Notes: generated by a model from the letters alone, not told the origin. A stretch of 64,000 bases of DNA from Diplosphaera chodatii (GCA_032358165.1 JAALGY010000013.1:248001-312000); one strand, 5' to 3'. Shown: positions 22,400-35,365, counted from the first letter of the stretch. Translations and numbers: made by a program.

Positions 22400-24650
22400 G
22401 GAAGCACTCCTACAGCGCCATCGGCAGGCGGCGCTGCAGCAGGCCACCCTGGAGCAGCGCCAGCTGGAGGCGGTGGCTCAGCAGCGCCAGCGGCAGCAGC
22501 AGGCGGCGCTGCAGCGCCGGGCGCAGGATGTGCGGCAGCTGGAAGCGGCTGCGCTGGCGGCGGCGCCGCGCAAGGAACGCGGGACAAGCCCTGGGTTGCA
22601 GACCAGTGGGCAGCAGTTGGCCCTGGAGCAGGTGCATGCACAGCAGCTGCGCCGCCTGTGGCGGCCAATGACACAGCTATCGGACAAACAGCCGAGCGGG
22701 CACATGGATCAGCAGGCGGTGCCATTGCCACCGCAGCAGGCAACGCAGCAGTCTGCCTGGCTTGGCCCGCAGCAGGCAGCTGTGCAGAGGCCACTTCAGC
22801 TGCCAGAGCCGCCTGTCGCTCATCAAGGTCAGCAGCCACAGCCACCACGTTGCGCTCTTGGTATCCCCTCACAGCAGGCCAAAACGGCAGCTGGCATGGA
22901 TAATGCAGCAAGAGCAGGCGGCACTCCAGCAGAATCTTCGACCACAGCTGCCAATTCAATGCTGCCGCCAGACGCGCCCGTAGCTGCCACCACCGCTGAG
23001 GCCGTGGGCCTCGAAGATGCTGCTATGCTGGCGGTGTGGAAAAGGGTGTCACATGAGTCTGCTGCATTAGCGGCAGCACCCAGCGCACTCCCCCTGGAGG
23101 CTGCTGACCATTCTGCAGAGGGTGGTGCGACAGCTGCAGCAGCTGCCGCCAGCCAGGGCTTTGCCGGCAGGCACATGGATCAGATAGCGACGAACGGCCG
23201 TGCAGTGGGTGGGCCGCTGCGGCTGCCGTCATGGCGGCCGATGCGACAGCTGCCCAGCTTTGACGTGACGCAGCTGGCCACCCTGCAGCGGCACCTGCAG
23301 CAGGACGCTGCTCACCTGCCAGCGCAGCCCGCCCTGCAGCAGCCGCTGCCCAGCCTCGACTTCAGGCTGCCGCCGCTGCCGCCGGCCCCCAGCCTGGGCC
23401 TCGAGTTCCCGCTGCACTTCGACTTCCAGTTGCCGCCGGGGCTGTCGCGTCTGCACAGCCTGTCGGCTCTGCAGGTCAAGCAAGATTGCCCAAGTACTTC
23501 AGCTAGCGCGGGCTATAGTAAACACCTGTCACCTCAAGTATACCACCTGACGTGGCATGCGGGCTGCATTGCATTGGTGAACCAGAACCATCCCGTCGCA
23601 ATGGGTGTGGGACCTGACTGTTATGCTGTCTACCCCATGCACAGCCGCAGCCGTCCCTGCAGCATTTGCCCAGCATTGATGCCTGGCAGCTGGCGGCCCT
23701 GCAGCCGCCGCAAACGCAGCTGCCCTCGCACCCGCCGATGCAGCAACAGCGGCAGCAGCTGCCACTGCCGCCGTCTGCCGCCTGGCAGCCGACGGTTGCG
23801 CAGGCTGCTCAAGCGCAGGGGCCGTTCGCAGAGGACAGTATGCACTCCGGTTTGCGCTCAGCTGTACCACTGCCGCCACACCCAATCCAGCTGCACTCTA
23901 CCCTGCCGCCTGGTGGCCATGGCGTCCAGCCCAAGTGCGGCGGGGCTGGCAATGATGCCAGGCAGCTGGCAGCACTCGCGTCTGCAGCAGCCGCATCAGA
24001 CGCGCAGCACCCGCTGCGCCCTACAGAGCACACGCAGCAGTTTGGGGACCAGGGCACAGCCCGGGTAGCGTTTGGTGGCATCCGTACTGCAGCAGGCCCC
24101 GGCGCAGGGGCCTCGGCCGATGGCAGCCTGCAGCAGCAGGCGTGGGCGTTGCAGAGCAGATGCAATGCAGCCAGCAGCCACCCAGAGGCGATAGCCGCGG
24201 CGCAGCCAGCACAGGCGCCTGCGACTTCTTCCAACCATGACGCTGTGACGGCAATGGAAGGGCACGTTGCCGCTCTGCACAACAGCTGGCACCTTTCTTC
24301 TGCCACCGGCGGCGGCGGCGGTGGCCACGACCATGCGCTCCAATCACGAGCCAAGAAAGCTACAGCATCTGGCAGCCGCAAGAGGGAGCGGCATGCGAGC
24401 ATCGGTGGGTTGCATGTAGGCTTTGCTCAAAGGTCGCTGCAGATATAGCAAACCCACTGGCAAGCTGACCAATGTGTGCTGTCGATGTGCCAGATAGGGT
24501 AACGGTACTGTGCATTCACCAACAGGTGATGGCACGGCTCCCAGCGACCCACAGCCCACCAACGCGGCCAGCACATGGAATGCCATCACGGCTGATGCAG
24601 AGGAGCACGCCAGAAAGTTGCCGCCGCTGCGAGTGGAGCGCCTGCCGTGA
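21427..24650 (+). CDS. poly-Gln protein with N-terminal YABBY-like zinc finger
   Basis: Five exons in phase: 21427-21555, 21702-21766, 22010-23474, 23645-24404 and 24526-24650, giving 847 aa. Residues ~26-75, split over three exons, read VRVQCEAADCGAALEV, then MPSGQVLGQPVTVICGSCG, then RLLSVNL. This matches the plan of the plant YABBY zinc finger (VxC...C...VTVRCGHC..LLSVN), although the first Cys pair here is C-x4-C instead of C-x2-C. The remainder is Gln/Ala/Pro-rich with a Q16 tract, resembling an activation or condensate-forming region. A basic patch (SRKRERHA) lies near the C terminus. The HMG-like YABBY box of land-plant proteins was not found. It may be a transcriptional regulator; an LSD1-type finger is the main alternative. 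Confidence 0.65.
22350..22397 (+). repeat. (CAG)16 coding microsatellite
   Basis: Sixteen uninterrupted CAG codons encode a Gln tract in exon 3 of the YABBY-like gene. Probably length-polymorphic. Confidence 0.95.
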
Positions 24651-25251
24651 TTTGGGCAGCAGAGCGAGGGCTCGGCATTCCAGGCGTTTCAGCTGCCTGT
24701 GCAAATGGGCTCTGCACACTAATGCTGGTGTTAACGTTTGTCACGTTGATCCTGACTCACATGCAGCTTTGTTCAATTGTGTTGTCATCAGAGTGAGCGT
24801 TACAAGCAGTGCCTTACAAATTCAGGTGGCAGCAATCCACAATTAGGAATCCAGACACGAACAAGGCAGTCTGAACGTATCTTTATACCATCCCAGCTGT
24901 GTTAAGCCTTCAGAGGTGCAGTAAAAAGGACACTGATGAACCCCGCCATGCACAAGGGTCCCTCGGCAGGCAATGGCAGGTCTTACACTCCGCTTACCCC
25001 CGACCTTGTCGAGGTCTGCTGCTGCCTTGGTACGAGCCACCTAGCAATATGGAATGCTGAACAGGAACCTACGGGAGCTGATACAAGTCTTGAAGCAACA
25101 TTTGCTCGCTGACCCCGCTGTGTTGTGGTGCCCCAAGACCACCACACGGCAGCTGAGCAGATGATCAACACATGAATGTGCACCTGCTGCCGGCACCCTT
25201 GAGCTCTGTGTAGGGTTCAAGGGGTGCCGTATCATCAATCCACCTGCACCA
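24651..25251. other. convergent intergenic region
   Basis: 600 nt between the 3' ends of the YABBY-like gene (+) and the kinase gene (-). No exon was recognised. Confidence 0.45.
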
Positions 25252-28200
25252 TCAGTCAAGTGCCAGTGGTGCGGGCGCGCCGCTCTCCACGATGTCCGGC
25301 AGGCCACCGGACGCGGCGCGGCTGGCGGGGCGGCTCCTAGGGTTCAGCGGGGAGCCGGGGACACTGGCCGCGCCCCCCGGGACCCCCCCGGCGGCTGCAT
25401 TGCCAGAGGACGCGGCGCTGGAGGCGCGGGAGTGGGCGCTGCCGTCGGCGGAGGGCTGCCGCGACAGGCGGCCGCCGCCCGAGCGGCCGCTGCTGCCGCT
25501 GCCCTCGCCGCCGTCCGACGCCCGGCGGTGCACCTGCACCCAGCTGAAGGGGCCGCCGCCGCCGCACGGCTCCTTCGCTGTTTGGGGGGTTGCCCCCTGC
25601 AAGGCATGAACGGCACCATATGTGCATACATGCGCTTGACTACACATGCGCATGCTCCTCAATGCAGCGCTGTCTAGCAGTGAGGAAGGTGGGAAACCAG
25701 CTATCTTTCCGACATGATCAGGGCTTTGAGGAACTGGATTTGGCAGCGGCTCTGTCAGGGCGACTGTTTACCACAACAGGCACAGCCACACACCCTGCAA
25801 GACCCTAAGTCGCCAGATTCTGCTGCACCTGGAGGGCCTCATCCACGTCGCTGCCGGGCCCCGAGCCGTGGCCCGCGCCGTGTTGTGATAGCTTTGAGGA
25901 CCGTAACCTGCACACAAGACCCACTGCCTAGCAACCCCACCTGGAGGGCATCGTCGATGTCGCTGCCGGGCCCCGAGCCGTGGCCAGCGCCGTGCTGGCT
26001 CAGCGCCGTGGACGCGGTGCGCAGCACGGCGGACTCCAGGCGGCCCGCGTTGTGGCGCACCGCTCCCACCAGCCCCGCCGCCCCCGCGTGCACGCTGCCC
26101 ACGCCCGCCTGCAGCCGGGAAGGGGTTTTGACTGTAGGGTCTGGTCGGGTTGCCATCGTGTAAGAAGTGTGGCATCGGCCGTGCTCGCCTGCAGTGGCAC
26201 ATCGTTCTGGAAACCCTGTGACAGGTTTAGAGGGAAGAGCCCTGCGGTCTGCAGGTGGTGTGAGCAGCAGGCTGCCTGCACAGGCCGCAGCAGCCCACGG
26301 CGGCGCTTGTTGGGCTGCCCTCGTGCAAACACGACATGGGAGCGCAGCAGGCCATGGGCCAACCTTGAAGCCGGTGTTAATGCCGCGGACCAGCTTGGTG
26401 CCGGCCACGCGCGCCGCCTCCGCCGCCAGCCGCCGCGCCGACGGCTCCGCCGCCGCCTCCCCATTCTGCAGTTGCACAACGCTGCAGTCAACCAGTGCAT
26501 TCGACTAACTAATTTTTGCCACGTTCCAGTGAAACAAACGCATAGCATATGCTGTTGCCGATCGAGCCCCGTGAACATCTGATCAGACGCGTTGCATGTT
26601 TTGAATGTCGAAAGCCGAAAGGAGATGCACTTGATGACTCGCCTGCGGTGGTGCGCCGGAGCCGATGTCCCGTGCGACGGCATTCACCACAGGGGGGCCC
26701 GGCGGCAGGTCCGCATCATCTGGCGGCCCTGTGGTGGACAGTGGCAGCGATGCCGCCGCCGGCAGGGGCAGCACCAGCGGCGGCAGTGCGTCGCCGTCAC
26801 CGCTTCCAGCTTCGGCCGCTGCCGCCGCTGCGTGGCCGTGCTCCCTGAGCACCGGCAGCGACTGCGTCGACAGCACGGGGGGCGGCCGCGCTGCAGCTGC
26901 GGCATCGGACGGCGCCGGAGACGGGTCGCTGGAGGCCTGCTGCGCCGCGCTGTACTGCTGCCAGCCGTGCGCGGCCCCCTGCTCGGCGCTGGGGGAGGCA
27001 GCCGCCATCACTGCTGCTTCCGGCTGCCGTGGCGACGCCAGCCGCGGCGTGGCGTCTGCAAAGCCCAGGGGCGCCGGCGCAGGCCGCCGCTGTGACGCCT
27101 TGCTTGCCTCCTGCTGCCGCTGCAGCTGCTGCTCGCTGTGCTGCTGCAGGGTGGGGCGGGGCGACAGCGGCTGAGGGGCTGGTCCCATCAGCCCCCGCGC
27201 CGCGGCCAGCTCCTGCAGGGCGAGTGAAACAGGGGGATGAGTGTCGAGCTCTGGCGGCGTCATTCGGTGCAGGTGCGCTGTTCCAGCAGATGCCAAAGCT
27301 CTGCTCAGCCTAGTCAAGTGCACGGAGGCTGTCCACCCTCTTCGTGCACTTGCCAGGCCTTGCGGTGGAGCCTTGGCAGGCAGCAGGGATCTGCTTCCAT
27401 TCCTTCTGTCAGCAACCCAGTGTGTTGCGTGCAACAGCAGGAGCTTTCATGCAGTGCCTGCATGGTGCAGAGCCACGGTGCTGCAACTGCCAGCTGAACC
27501 CTGCATTCTGCAAGAGGCAGACCCCCTGCAACTTGGCAGGGGTTGGGCGCCGAGCTGCCAGCGCACCCGGATGGAGGTGATGAGCTGGCCGAAGGAGGGG
27601 CGCGTCTCGGGCTCGCCCCAGCACGCGCGGATGATGGCGGCCAGCCCCGGGTCAACGGAGTCGGGGATGTCCAGCGTTGCGCCGCCCCACCCTACAGCGC
27701 CCACCACCTGAGCGCAGGGTGGCCGAGGACACTCAGAAGCGTTCCAGTGGGGACCTTGCCAGCACTGAGTCCACGGTTTCACGGTGGTGGCATCTCCACG
27801 TTACACAGGGCACATGCTGCCGTAGAATGTAGGAACCACCGCGGGCACCACGCATGGGAGCCTGGCTCGTCAAGACGAGGGGCGGATGTGCTGCAGCAGA
27901 ATGGCAGCAGGAGCCTTGGGATGCACAACAGGGCCACAACGCCGGGTGCAGCATCAGCACCTGGAGTGCTACGGGAGATCAAGGGTTCACACAGCGGGCT
28001 GAAGGGCGCAGCACCTGCATGGGTGAGGCCTCAGCCCAGGGCTCCTGCCCCGTAGCCAGCTCCCACAGCACCACGCCGAAGGAGAACACGTCCGACTTCT
28101 CGTTGTAGGACTGCGAGCGCAGCACCTCGGGGGCGCACCACTGTGTTCAACCACATGGCGCCATGAGTATGGCGCGACTTGCAGCAGGTCAGCTCTTTGA

Positions 28201-31200
28201 CTGCAGGAGGTACCCAAGAGGGTAGCCATGCTGTGCTAGCCGGTATGTCCCTGATAGATGAGATGAAACATGTGTAATAACTACTGCGTTGTCAGCTGAG
28301 TCAGGCTAGGTCAAGTTATGAAGTATCAGTGTTGCTGTGCATGCTACAGGATGTGGCAGGCTTCAGGCGTTACAGCACTCGCCTCCGGGGTGCCGGCCTG
28401 GCTCTTGCTGCTGATCCAGGTTGAGCGCCTCACCCGCGACAGCCCAAAGTCGCACACCTATACATGGAGGCACCTATCGCTCTCAGCATGATATGCAACT
28501 GACCTGGGCAGAGCCAGAACCCAGGGCATGCTGCGCCTCGAGTCATGCGGCACTTGCACACCGGCTTCGACAGCTAGCTGCACAACCACTGAGGTTTTTG
28601 AGGCCCGCCTTGACGGTGAAGTCCTTGTCGACCAGGAGGTTGGGGGACTTGAGGTCGCGGTGCACGATGGGCGGGCGGCAGGCGTGCAGGTAGTGCATGC
28701 CCCGCGCCACGTCCAGCGCCATCAGCAGCCGCCGCTTCTCGTCCAGCGGCGGCGCAGCCTGCGTCCTGCCCCGCCGGCAGCATTGCATTTGAAAACATTG
28801 CACTGTTGCCAAGCAAGTGCACGTGGTGCAGTATGCATCTATCATGCTAGCCGTCGGCATGTGACCCCTGGCGGTTGAAACTTAGCGGGCAGCCAACGCT
28901 CTGAGCATAGGCGAGGCAGCTGCCACCGTGCGATGCTCGAGGGCGGGGTGGTCAGGCGGCCGCGGCACCTGTGGAGCAGGCGGAAGAGGCTGCCGCGGGC
29001 GACGAACTGGGTGACGATGCACAGGTGCGGCGGCCGCGTGCAGGCGCCCATGAACAGCACCACGTTGGGGTGCTTCAGCCGCTTCATGATCGCCACCTCG
29101 TCCCGGAACTCCTGTGCGTCACGACCACGGACGTGTTCAGGCACCGGCACCGTTTTCGGTACCGCAGCCCCAGCCCTGCCCAGCTGGGACACCTCTTCAC
29201 ATCATCAAGTTGCACATCAGTGAACAGCGTAGGAAGGCGCAGCAAGCGAGCTTCAGGAGGCTGCCGGGGTGCCGCAGTAGGAAGCAGCAGCAGCCGTACA
29301 CGCCAGGCAGTATTGGCATTAGTGAGACAGTGAACCAGGCACCGCACCTTGACCATGGTCTCCTGGACGTCCTGCTCCAGCAGGCGCTTCACCGCGACGT
29401 CCGTGTGGCGCCAGGACCCCCGGTACACCTGCAGCACATTTCAGTTTCAGAATGCAAGGATGAGGCAGGTACACCGCAGAGTGCCACAGGACCCACGGGA
29501 GCGAAGACTAGCACAGCAGCGGTGGCTGCGGCAGAGGGCCCAGCTGCCAGCTGCGACCAGGGCTGCAAGCAGCAGCATGGTATACATCGGGTGGTCGCAT
29601 CATGCGAAGAGCTGGTCCTGCCCACCTCTCCGAAGGAGCCGATCCCGATGCGTGGACCCATAAGAAGCTCCTCTGCTGCAATCTCCCACTCGTCTGGCTC
29701 TGGCTGCAGCAATGCATAAGTTGATGGTGTGCTGCAACTACATGTACTGCACCCGTCCTACGCCACAATAGCACACAACCCAGCAGGTGCAAGTGTGCGC
29801 ACTGGCTGTAGCTGGACCAGCTTCTGCGAGGCTGGCGCCTGTAGCTGCGGCGGCAGGGCTGCTGGCACCTCCTGTGAAGGCTGCGAGCCCGAGCTGACAC
29901 CTCTGGACAGCTCCCCTGCGCATGCGCAGAAGTCACTTCACTTTTGTTCCCCGCTGGTGAGTACACACGCTCATGGCAGCCATTGTAGGCACCGCCAGTA
30001 GCATCGAATGCTGCAAATGTGTTTAACATCGGACAGCACAACAGTGGTACGGCTCAGGCACGGCTGTGCACCTGCAGACACGCTGCGTCTCAGTGGCAAA
30101 ACCATCGGCGCATCGGTGCTGCTGCGCCGCGGTTGCTGTGGCTGGGGCTGCTGCTGCGGGCGGGGCTGCTCTAGCGGCTGGGGGTGTGCCGCCAGTGCTG
30201 CCTCGGCACGCTGTGCATGCACGAATGACCCTGATTGGGAGACGGCGTAAGGCCAGGCAGTGCTTCATTGGCGACAGCATTGCAGCCAATCAGCAGGACA
30301 ACACCACCCTCGTTATTTCGCACTGTGTGCATGTCAGCTGAGGTAGCAAAATCGAACAGACCTGCAGGTCAGCCAGCGACTGCTGCCGCCCGAGGCCCTC
30401 GCCGCGGGCGGAAGACGTCTGCGACGATATGTCGGAGGAGCCCCGCCGTAGCGGGCTGGCACGGTTGAACTGGCTGGCGGGGCTGCCGCTGGGCTGCGCA
30501 GCTCTGGACCCAGATTTCGGGAGTATCTGGTGTGCCGGCGGCGATGCCGGCTCAGGATTCGGGATGTGAGACCCTGGAGCCTTGGGCCGCTGCATGGCTA
30601 CCGGCTGCGGCCAGGGCGGGATGCCGGGAGGGGACACCTCAGCCGACGAAGGGCCGGAGGCTGCATCTGTTGGCCCTGCCGCAGCCGGTCCTGCCGGCGA
30701 CACCGCTGCCGGTCCAGAGGGGGACTCTAGCGCCGAAAGCACAGCGGCAGGGGCGCCTGCTGAGCGCTCTGCTGGTGCCAGTGAGGCGCCCAAAGTCGGT
30801 AGGCTGGCCTGCGACGGATGTGTGCTGCCAGGAGCTGAAGATTTCCCGCCAGAAGGTGTGGCCTCAACCCCCGACACCGTGGGGTTCGGCCCCTGGCCGC
30901 GAGCTGCGCCCCGCCGCACCGCCTTGAGACCCGTCCGGTTGCGTTCAGAGGGACGGCGTGCGATTGCTCCTCCGCCGCCTGCTGCCGCCTTGAGGCCGAT
31001 GCTGCCCATGCCATCTCCAGCGCCGCCAGTGCTGCCGCCGTGAGCGGAAGTAAGGTGCGCGCCCGGGTGCTGCTGTGGCTGCCGATGCTGTGCTGCACGC
31101 TGCAGAGCATGTCCCACACTACCATTCAAAGGAGTCAATGGCCTTACTGGCATCATAAGCATCAGCCTCATGTGGGCAGCAGTGCCACGATCAGTATGCA

Positions 31201-33725
31201 GTGTTTTCAGGGGCGTACGCTGAATGCATTGCTGGCAACTTTTCTCGGGACCTGGGAGAAGTGCGAGAAGGGTGAAAAGGGTGAGGAGATGTTTGCACGG
31301 CCGCCGGCAGCTGGAAGCGGTTTTCCAGCTCCCTCGCGCCCCCTGGCGCCACCTGCTGCATCCTCCTGTCGTGTGTGACAGGCACTTTAGCCATTTGTCC
31401 TGCTGTGGATGCAGCAGGGCCCAGTCAATTGCTGGATGTGTCAAAAGATTCTCTTGTGCCTCATGCAAGCTGCAGGCATGTGGGGACATTTGTGCCATTG
31501 CGAAGCCCAGCAAGGTCGTTAGGGTCTGTGGACACACACCATGGTCTGGCCGTCGTGCTGCTGGTGTGCGAGCGGGGCGCTGGTCGGAGCAACCGGCGCG
31601 GCACTGATCTGTACAGCACGGTACACATCCAGTGGTAGACACCCAGCATTCCTCGCTGTTTGTGATGCACTCCAGCAGCTTGCCAGGCTTGCAGGCTGGA
31701 ACTTCTGAGAGTACACAGCACTACTGTGTGAGCATCTGCACCTGTGCTAGGTTGGGAGCGGTGTCGGCAATTGTCATCTTGTGGAGCTCCACAGACGGTG
31801 TCCGCAGGTCGCTGTCTGCCCCACCTGCGGTTGTGAGATGATCTTGACAGCCAGTCTCGACAATTGTAGTGCCGTGCATGCTGGCATTGCACAGCGGCCA
31901 CACGGAACTTGAGACGCATGATCTTGTTCGCAGTTAGTGGAGCACCATACTTTGTTCACGGCTTTGAAAACCAAGAATATTTTGTTGTTCCGTCAGAAAA
32001 TGGGTTTTGTTTTCCAAAAACCACTATGAAACTAGCTTGCCTGCTGACGCGTCGGCGTGCGCTGGGTCTTGCCAGGGCCGCACCGCCCCTGGCGCAGCCG
32101 TCAGGTCCACAGCCAGCTGACGGTCCCCAATGCGCACCACCGCAACGGCAGACGCCTCCAGCGTGTCTGCGCTTGCAACACCTTGCTCACTCTCCTGTTT
32201 TGGGGTCGGTCACTGCAGACCGGGGTTAGTGTCATGGCCAGAGGCAGACAGATCATGTCAGTGGCACGGCACGCATCAGCAGCGAGCACCATCTCGCACC
32301 ACAACAGCACACTGCCTCAGCTGACGGTTCACCTTTGCATGCGCCGCAGCCCACAAGCCGGCAGGGCACGTTGCTCGCGTCGGCCAGGAACTTGAACAGC
32401 AGCGCGCGGTGCACGCCCAGGCCGACTCGCAGCTGCGCCGCCGGGACGATGGGCCTGCCCCGGCGCCTCCGCACCTCGGCCGAGCTGGCCGCCCACTGCC
32501 GCTGCATCTCCGCCTCTCGGTCGGCGCCGTATGCGCCGCCCATGTGCTTGCTCACAATGCTTGCGATTGCCTGTTGCAGCAGGTGGGCAGTATGTTGCAC
32601 AAACCAGCTTGGTGATGAAGTATAGGTGCGACAATACGCTGCGCAGCAGCACGGCTGCCGTTGCAATAGGGGGTTGCTGCGCACCCGCACGCATGCCAGC
32701 GGCCCGTCGTACACCGCTCCTGCCATCGCCTCCGCTGCATCCTCTTGCACCGCCAGCAGGCCCTCATCATTGTCGTTGTCGAACAGCACCACCTGCCATA
32801 TGCTAAATCAGCATCAACCTGGGAGTGCTTCCCGCGCTACATGCGCTGACCCCGTATTACTAGGATATACCTCTCACAATCAAGACTTTGCGGGCAAGCC
32901 CAGCATTTGACGATGATTACCTCACGGCGGTCTGAGGCCTCCCCTGGCGACAGTCCCCGCAGCGCAGCCAGGTCTGCAAAGGGGTGCCGGGAGGCCAGGT
33001 CCGCCTGGTAGCTGCCGTGCAGCACGAAGAAGCAGTCCGAGGTGCGGTCATCGTAGCCCAGCCTGCGTGCAAAATATGATAGAAAGAATTCCTGATCCTG
33101 CATGGGACACCCGATTGGTGCTGGCCATCAGAGGCAAGCATTGGCGTCGCTGCCTGCGCAGCGCCGAGCACACAGCTGCCACGTCATGTCACGACAGCCG
33201 CTCCGGCATGCAGATGCCCTTTAGTGCACCAGAATCTGTTGAAGATGGCCCCAAAGCTTGTGCGAGGTTTATGTGCATGCGGTTCAACACCTGCCGGTGG
33301 ACCAGTACTTGAAGGCAAGCGCCTCTGCGTGGCTGTGCAGAGGCGAGCAGCCCAGCGATGCACGCATTGCCAGCGCGATCTCCCATTCCTCCTCCTGCCG
33401 AAGTTGCTCCTGCAGTAGGTGGCATGGGACGGCTATGTGGGGTTGCCCATATCTTCCTTTGCCAATATCTTCCTGCACTGTCACCATGGGATCAGGGCTG
33501 CAGCTTGGCGCTCAGCTGCAAAGCATTGCAGTGAGCGATCCAGGACGTCAGTGCATCCGCTCAGCATGTTGCAGGCTTGGAGTGGATCCACGTTGTTCTG
33601 CATGCAAGTAGGTCACTGCGACTGGCGCTAGGATCATCTACCTCAGACGCTTCGTGTGCGGAAACGCGCAGCGCTTCGTCTGTCGCTGCCTTCTCGTCGT
33701 AGTCCCTGGCCATATCCATGGCCAT
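25252..33725 (-). CDS. EDR1/CTR1-like Raf-type MAPKKK
   Basis: The protein starts [20 protein letters not shown] at 33725. The EDR1 domain follows: [11 protein letters not shown] and [10 protein letters not shown] (33291-33409), [18 protein letters not shown] (32921-33062), [12 protein letters not shown] (ending at 32792), and [20 protein letters not shown] with [16 protein letters not shown] (32333-32570). A Ser/Pro-rich linker lies near 30,362-31,200. The kinase domain is complete: [68 protein letters not shown] and [15 protein letters not shown]. Kinase exons are 29731-29626, 29428-29348, 29111-28969, 28765-28609, 28457-28383, 28140-28015 and 27707-27567. A ~370-residue low-complexity tail follows (27212-26631, 26465-26364, 26108-25941, 25891-25829, 25533-25252). 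Plant relatives act in ethylene and stress signalling; the algal role is unknown. Splicing between 31,742 and 30,362 is not resolved. Confidence 0.85.
25829..26003 (-). repeat. duplicated 63-nt exon segment
   Basis: The exon at 25891-25829 encodes [20 protein letters not shown]. It is a near copy of the last 63 nt of the preceding exon (26003-25941), which encodes the same residues with IDD for VDE. Both end CTCCAG before a GT donor. Changes are mostly at third positions, so both copies look translated. Confidence 0.85.
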
Positions 33726-34504
33726 GCCGCTGCGAGGCTACGCTCTCGGCTGTGCTGGTGCCATTGTGTGAGCCTGAAGCAGGGATCTCATGTTCCCCAG
33801 GGGTCGGATTGCTGGCTGCACCGGTCTCATATGCATCACGTGAACCTTGTAGAACTTCACTTCTGCATGCTGGACCAGTTGCTTGCTTCTGAGCAGCATG
33901 CTGCTATGGGTGCCAGTGGTCCGCTGAAGGCCGCGGCCTTACGTTGGGCTTGCAAGTTGCCAATTGACGACTTTCAAGTAGCAGCTGAGCACCTTAAGGC
34001 ATCCAGATGCATGATGACTTGAATGATTGCACTTGATGAGGCGATCCCCTGGCCCAACTTTGCGGATTGACACCCCTTTCGGCAATCGACTTTGGACGTG
34101 GCCACACGCGTGCAGTAGAGCAAGGTGATCGAATGGGCAGTGCGAGACATGTCACTATGCACGCCACGCGTAGGCAAACGTTGAGCTGCCGAAGGAGCGC
34201 ACCGGCAATTTGGCATGCTCTCGGCATCCTCCCTTAGTAACCTACCTAGGCCACCATGAGAGTCCACACAGTAGCCGTGCTGCGCGGCGCAGAAGGCCAT
34301 ACCTAGGCGCACCGTCAGTGGAAGCCTTGTGTAGCCGGTGTCAGGACACTTTGGCATCGTCTGGGCTGTGGGTAATTGCTGCGTGTGTAGGTACAGCGCT
34401 GCCGCTCGCTCAACATTTGTTTCTGCACTGCCATCCAACGGCAGAGGCGGTGGGAGTGTACCCTCAACACCTGTTGCGCCGGCGACTTTGCATCTTCAGC
34501 CTTG
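33726..34504. promoter_or_regulatory. divergent intergenic region
   Basis: 779 nt between the start codons of the kinase gene (-) and the bL32 gene (+). It must hold both promoters. No defined element was recognised. Confidence 0.35.
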
Positions 34505-35365
34505 ATGGCCTCCCGCAGCGCCTGCCGAAAGCTGGCGCAGCATGTGCACGGCCCGCCGCTGGTCGGCTGCAGACTGCTGCATCTTAGCGCAGCTCAGCAG
34601 TCGAGCGAGGCTGCAACGCTGCCACCAGCAGTGCTCTCAGGGCCCTGGAGTGCCATCATGCCGATAGAAGCAGGAGCAGCCCCAGTGTCAGGAGCCGGCA
34701 GGCTGCAGCATGATCTTTCTCACGGCATCACCGTGGGGATCAGCAGTGCCGCAGGCTTTGTGCAGTCTCTGTGGATGGCTGTACCCAAAAAGAAGGTGCG
34801 AAGTGGTGCTTCTCCAGCCGCAGATCCTGCCTCTTGCGGGCTGGCGCGCCAGAGCCTCTTGGCCAAACCTGTACCATGCATGCATGCATCAGCATGCCCA
34901 CAGCTTCACACTGTTCACTTGTCATGGGCTGGCAGCATTGTGGTCACCCTCGACGCGCATGTGAGCATGTGCTTCTGTCGTCCCATGCAGTCCAGCCCGG
35001 CTCGGAAGGGCATGCGTCGGCAGCATCAGCAGCTGAAGCCCATGCACACGGTCGCGCAGTGCGGGTGCGGCTACCCTTTGGATGCAACTGGGCTGATTGT
35101 GACATGCGGTCGCAAGCCGTTTTCCTCGGATGCTCCTCGAGGACAAAAGCTTGGGCTGGCTTTGTTTCCTGTGCGCACTGCAGCGTACAACAGCGGCGGT
35201 GGGGCCTGACACACGATTCCTTTGAACTGCAGGGTCTGTGGCCGTTGTGTCCCAGCACGCGCGGTTGTGAGCAACTGCCGGATACCCGTCTGTCCCTGCG
35301 GACCACCCAAACTCCGTCCAAAAACAGAGGCAGCTCCGGCGGAGGAAGTGTCAGCGCAGTCTTGA
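34505..35365 (+). CDS. organellar (probably mitochondrial) ribosomal protein bL32
   Basis: Three exons in phase: 34505-34795, 34991-35064 and 35233-35365, giving 165 aa. The bL32 core begins MAVPKKK at the end of exon 1 and continues SSPARKGMRRQH in exon 2, the basic rRNA-binding segment of the family. It is preceded by an ~90-residue extension rich in Ala, Ser and Arg with few acids (MASRSACRKLAQHVHG), which fits a mitochondrial targeting and maturation region. Downstream, QCGVCGRC and then VCPCGPPK supply the Cys cluster of the bL32 zinc site, in a less regular form than the two CxxC pairs of bacteria. Plastid bL32 is usually plastid-encoded in algae, so mitochondrial use is more likely; that is inference. 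Confidence 0.75.
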
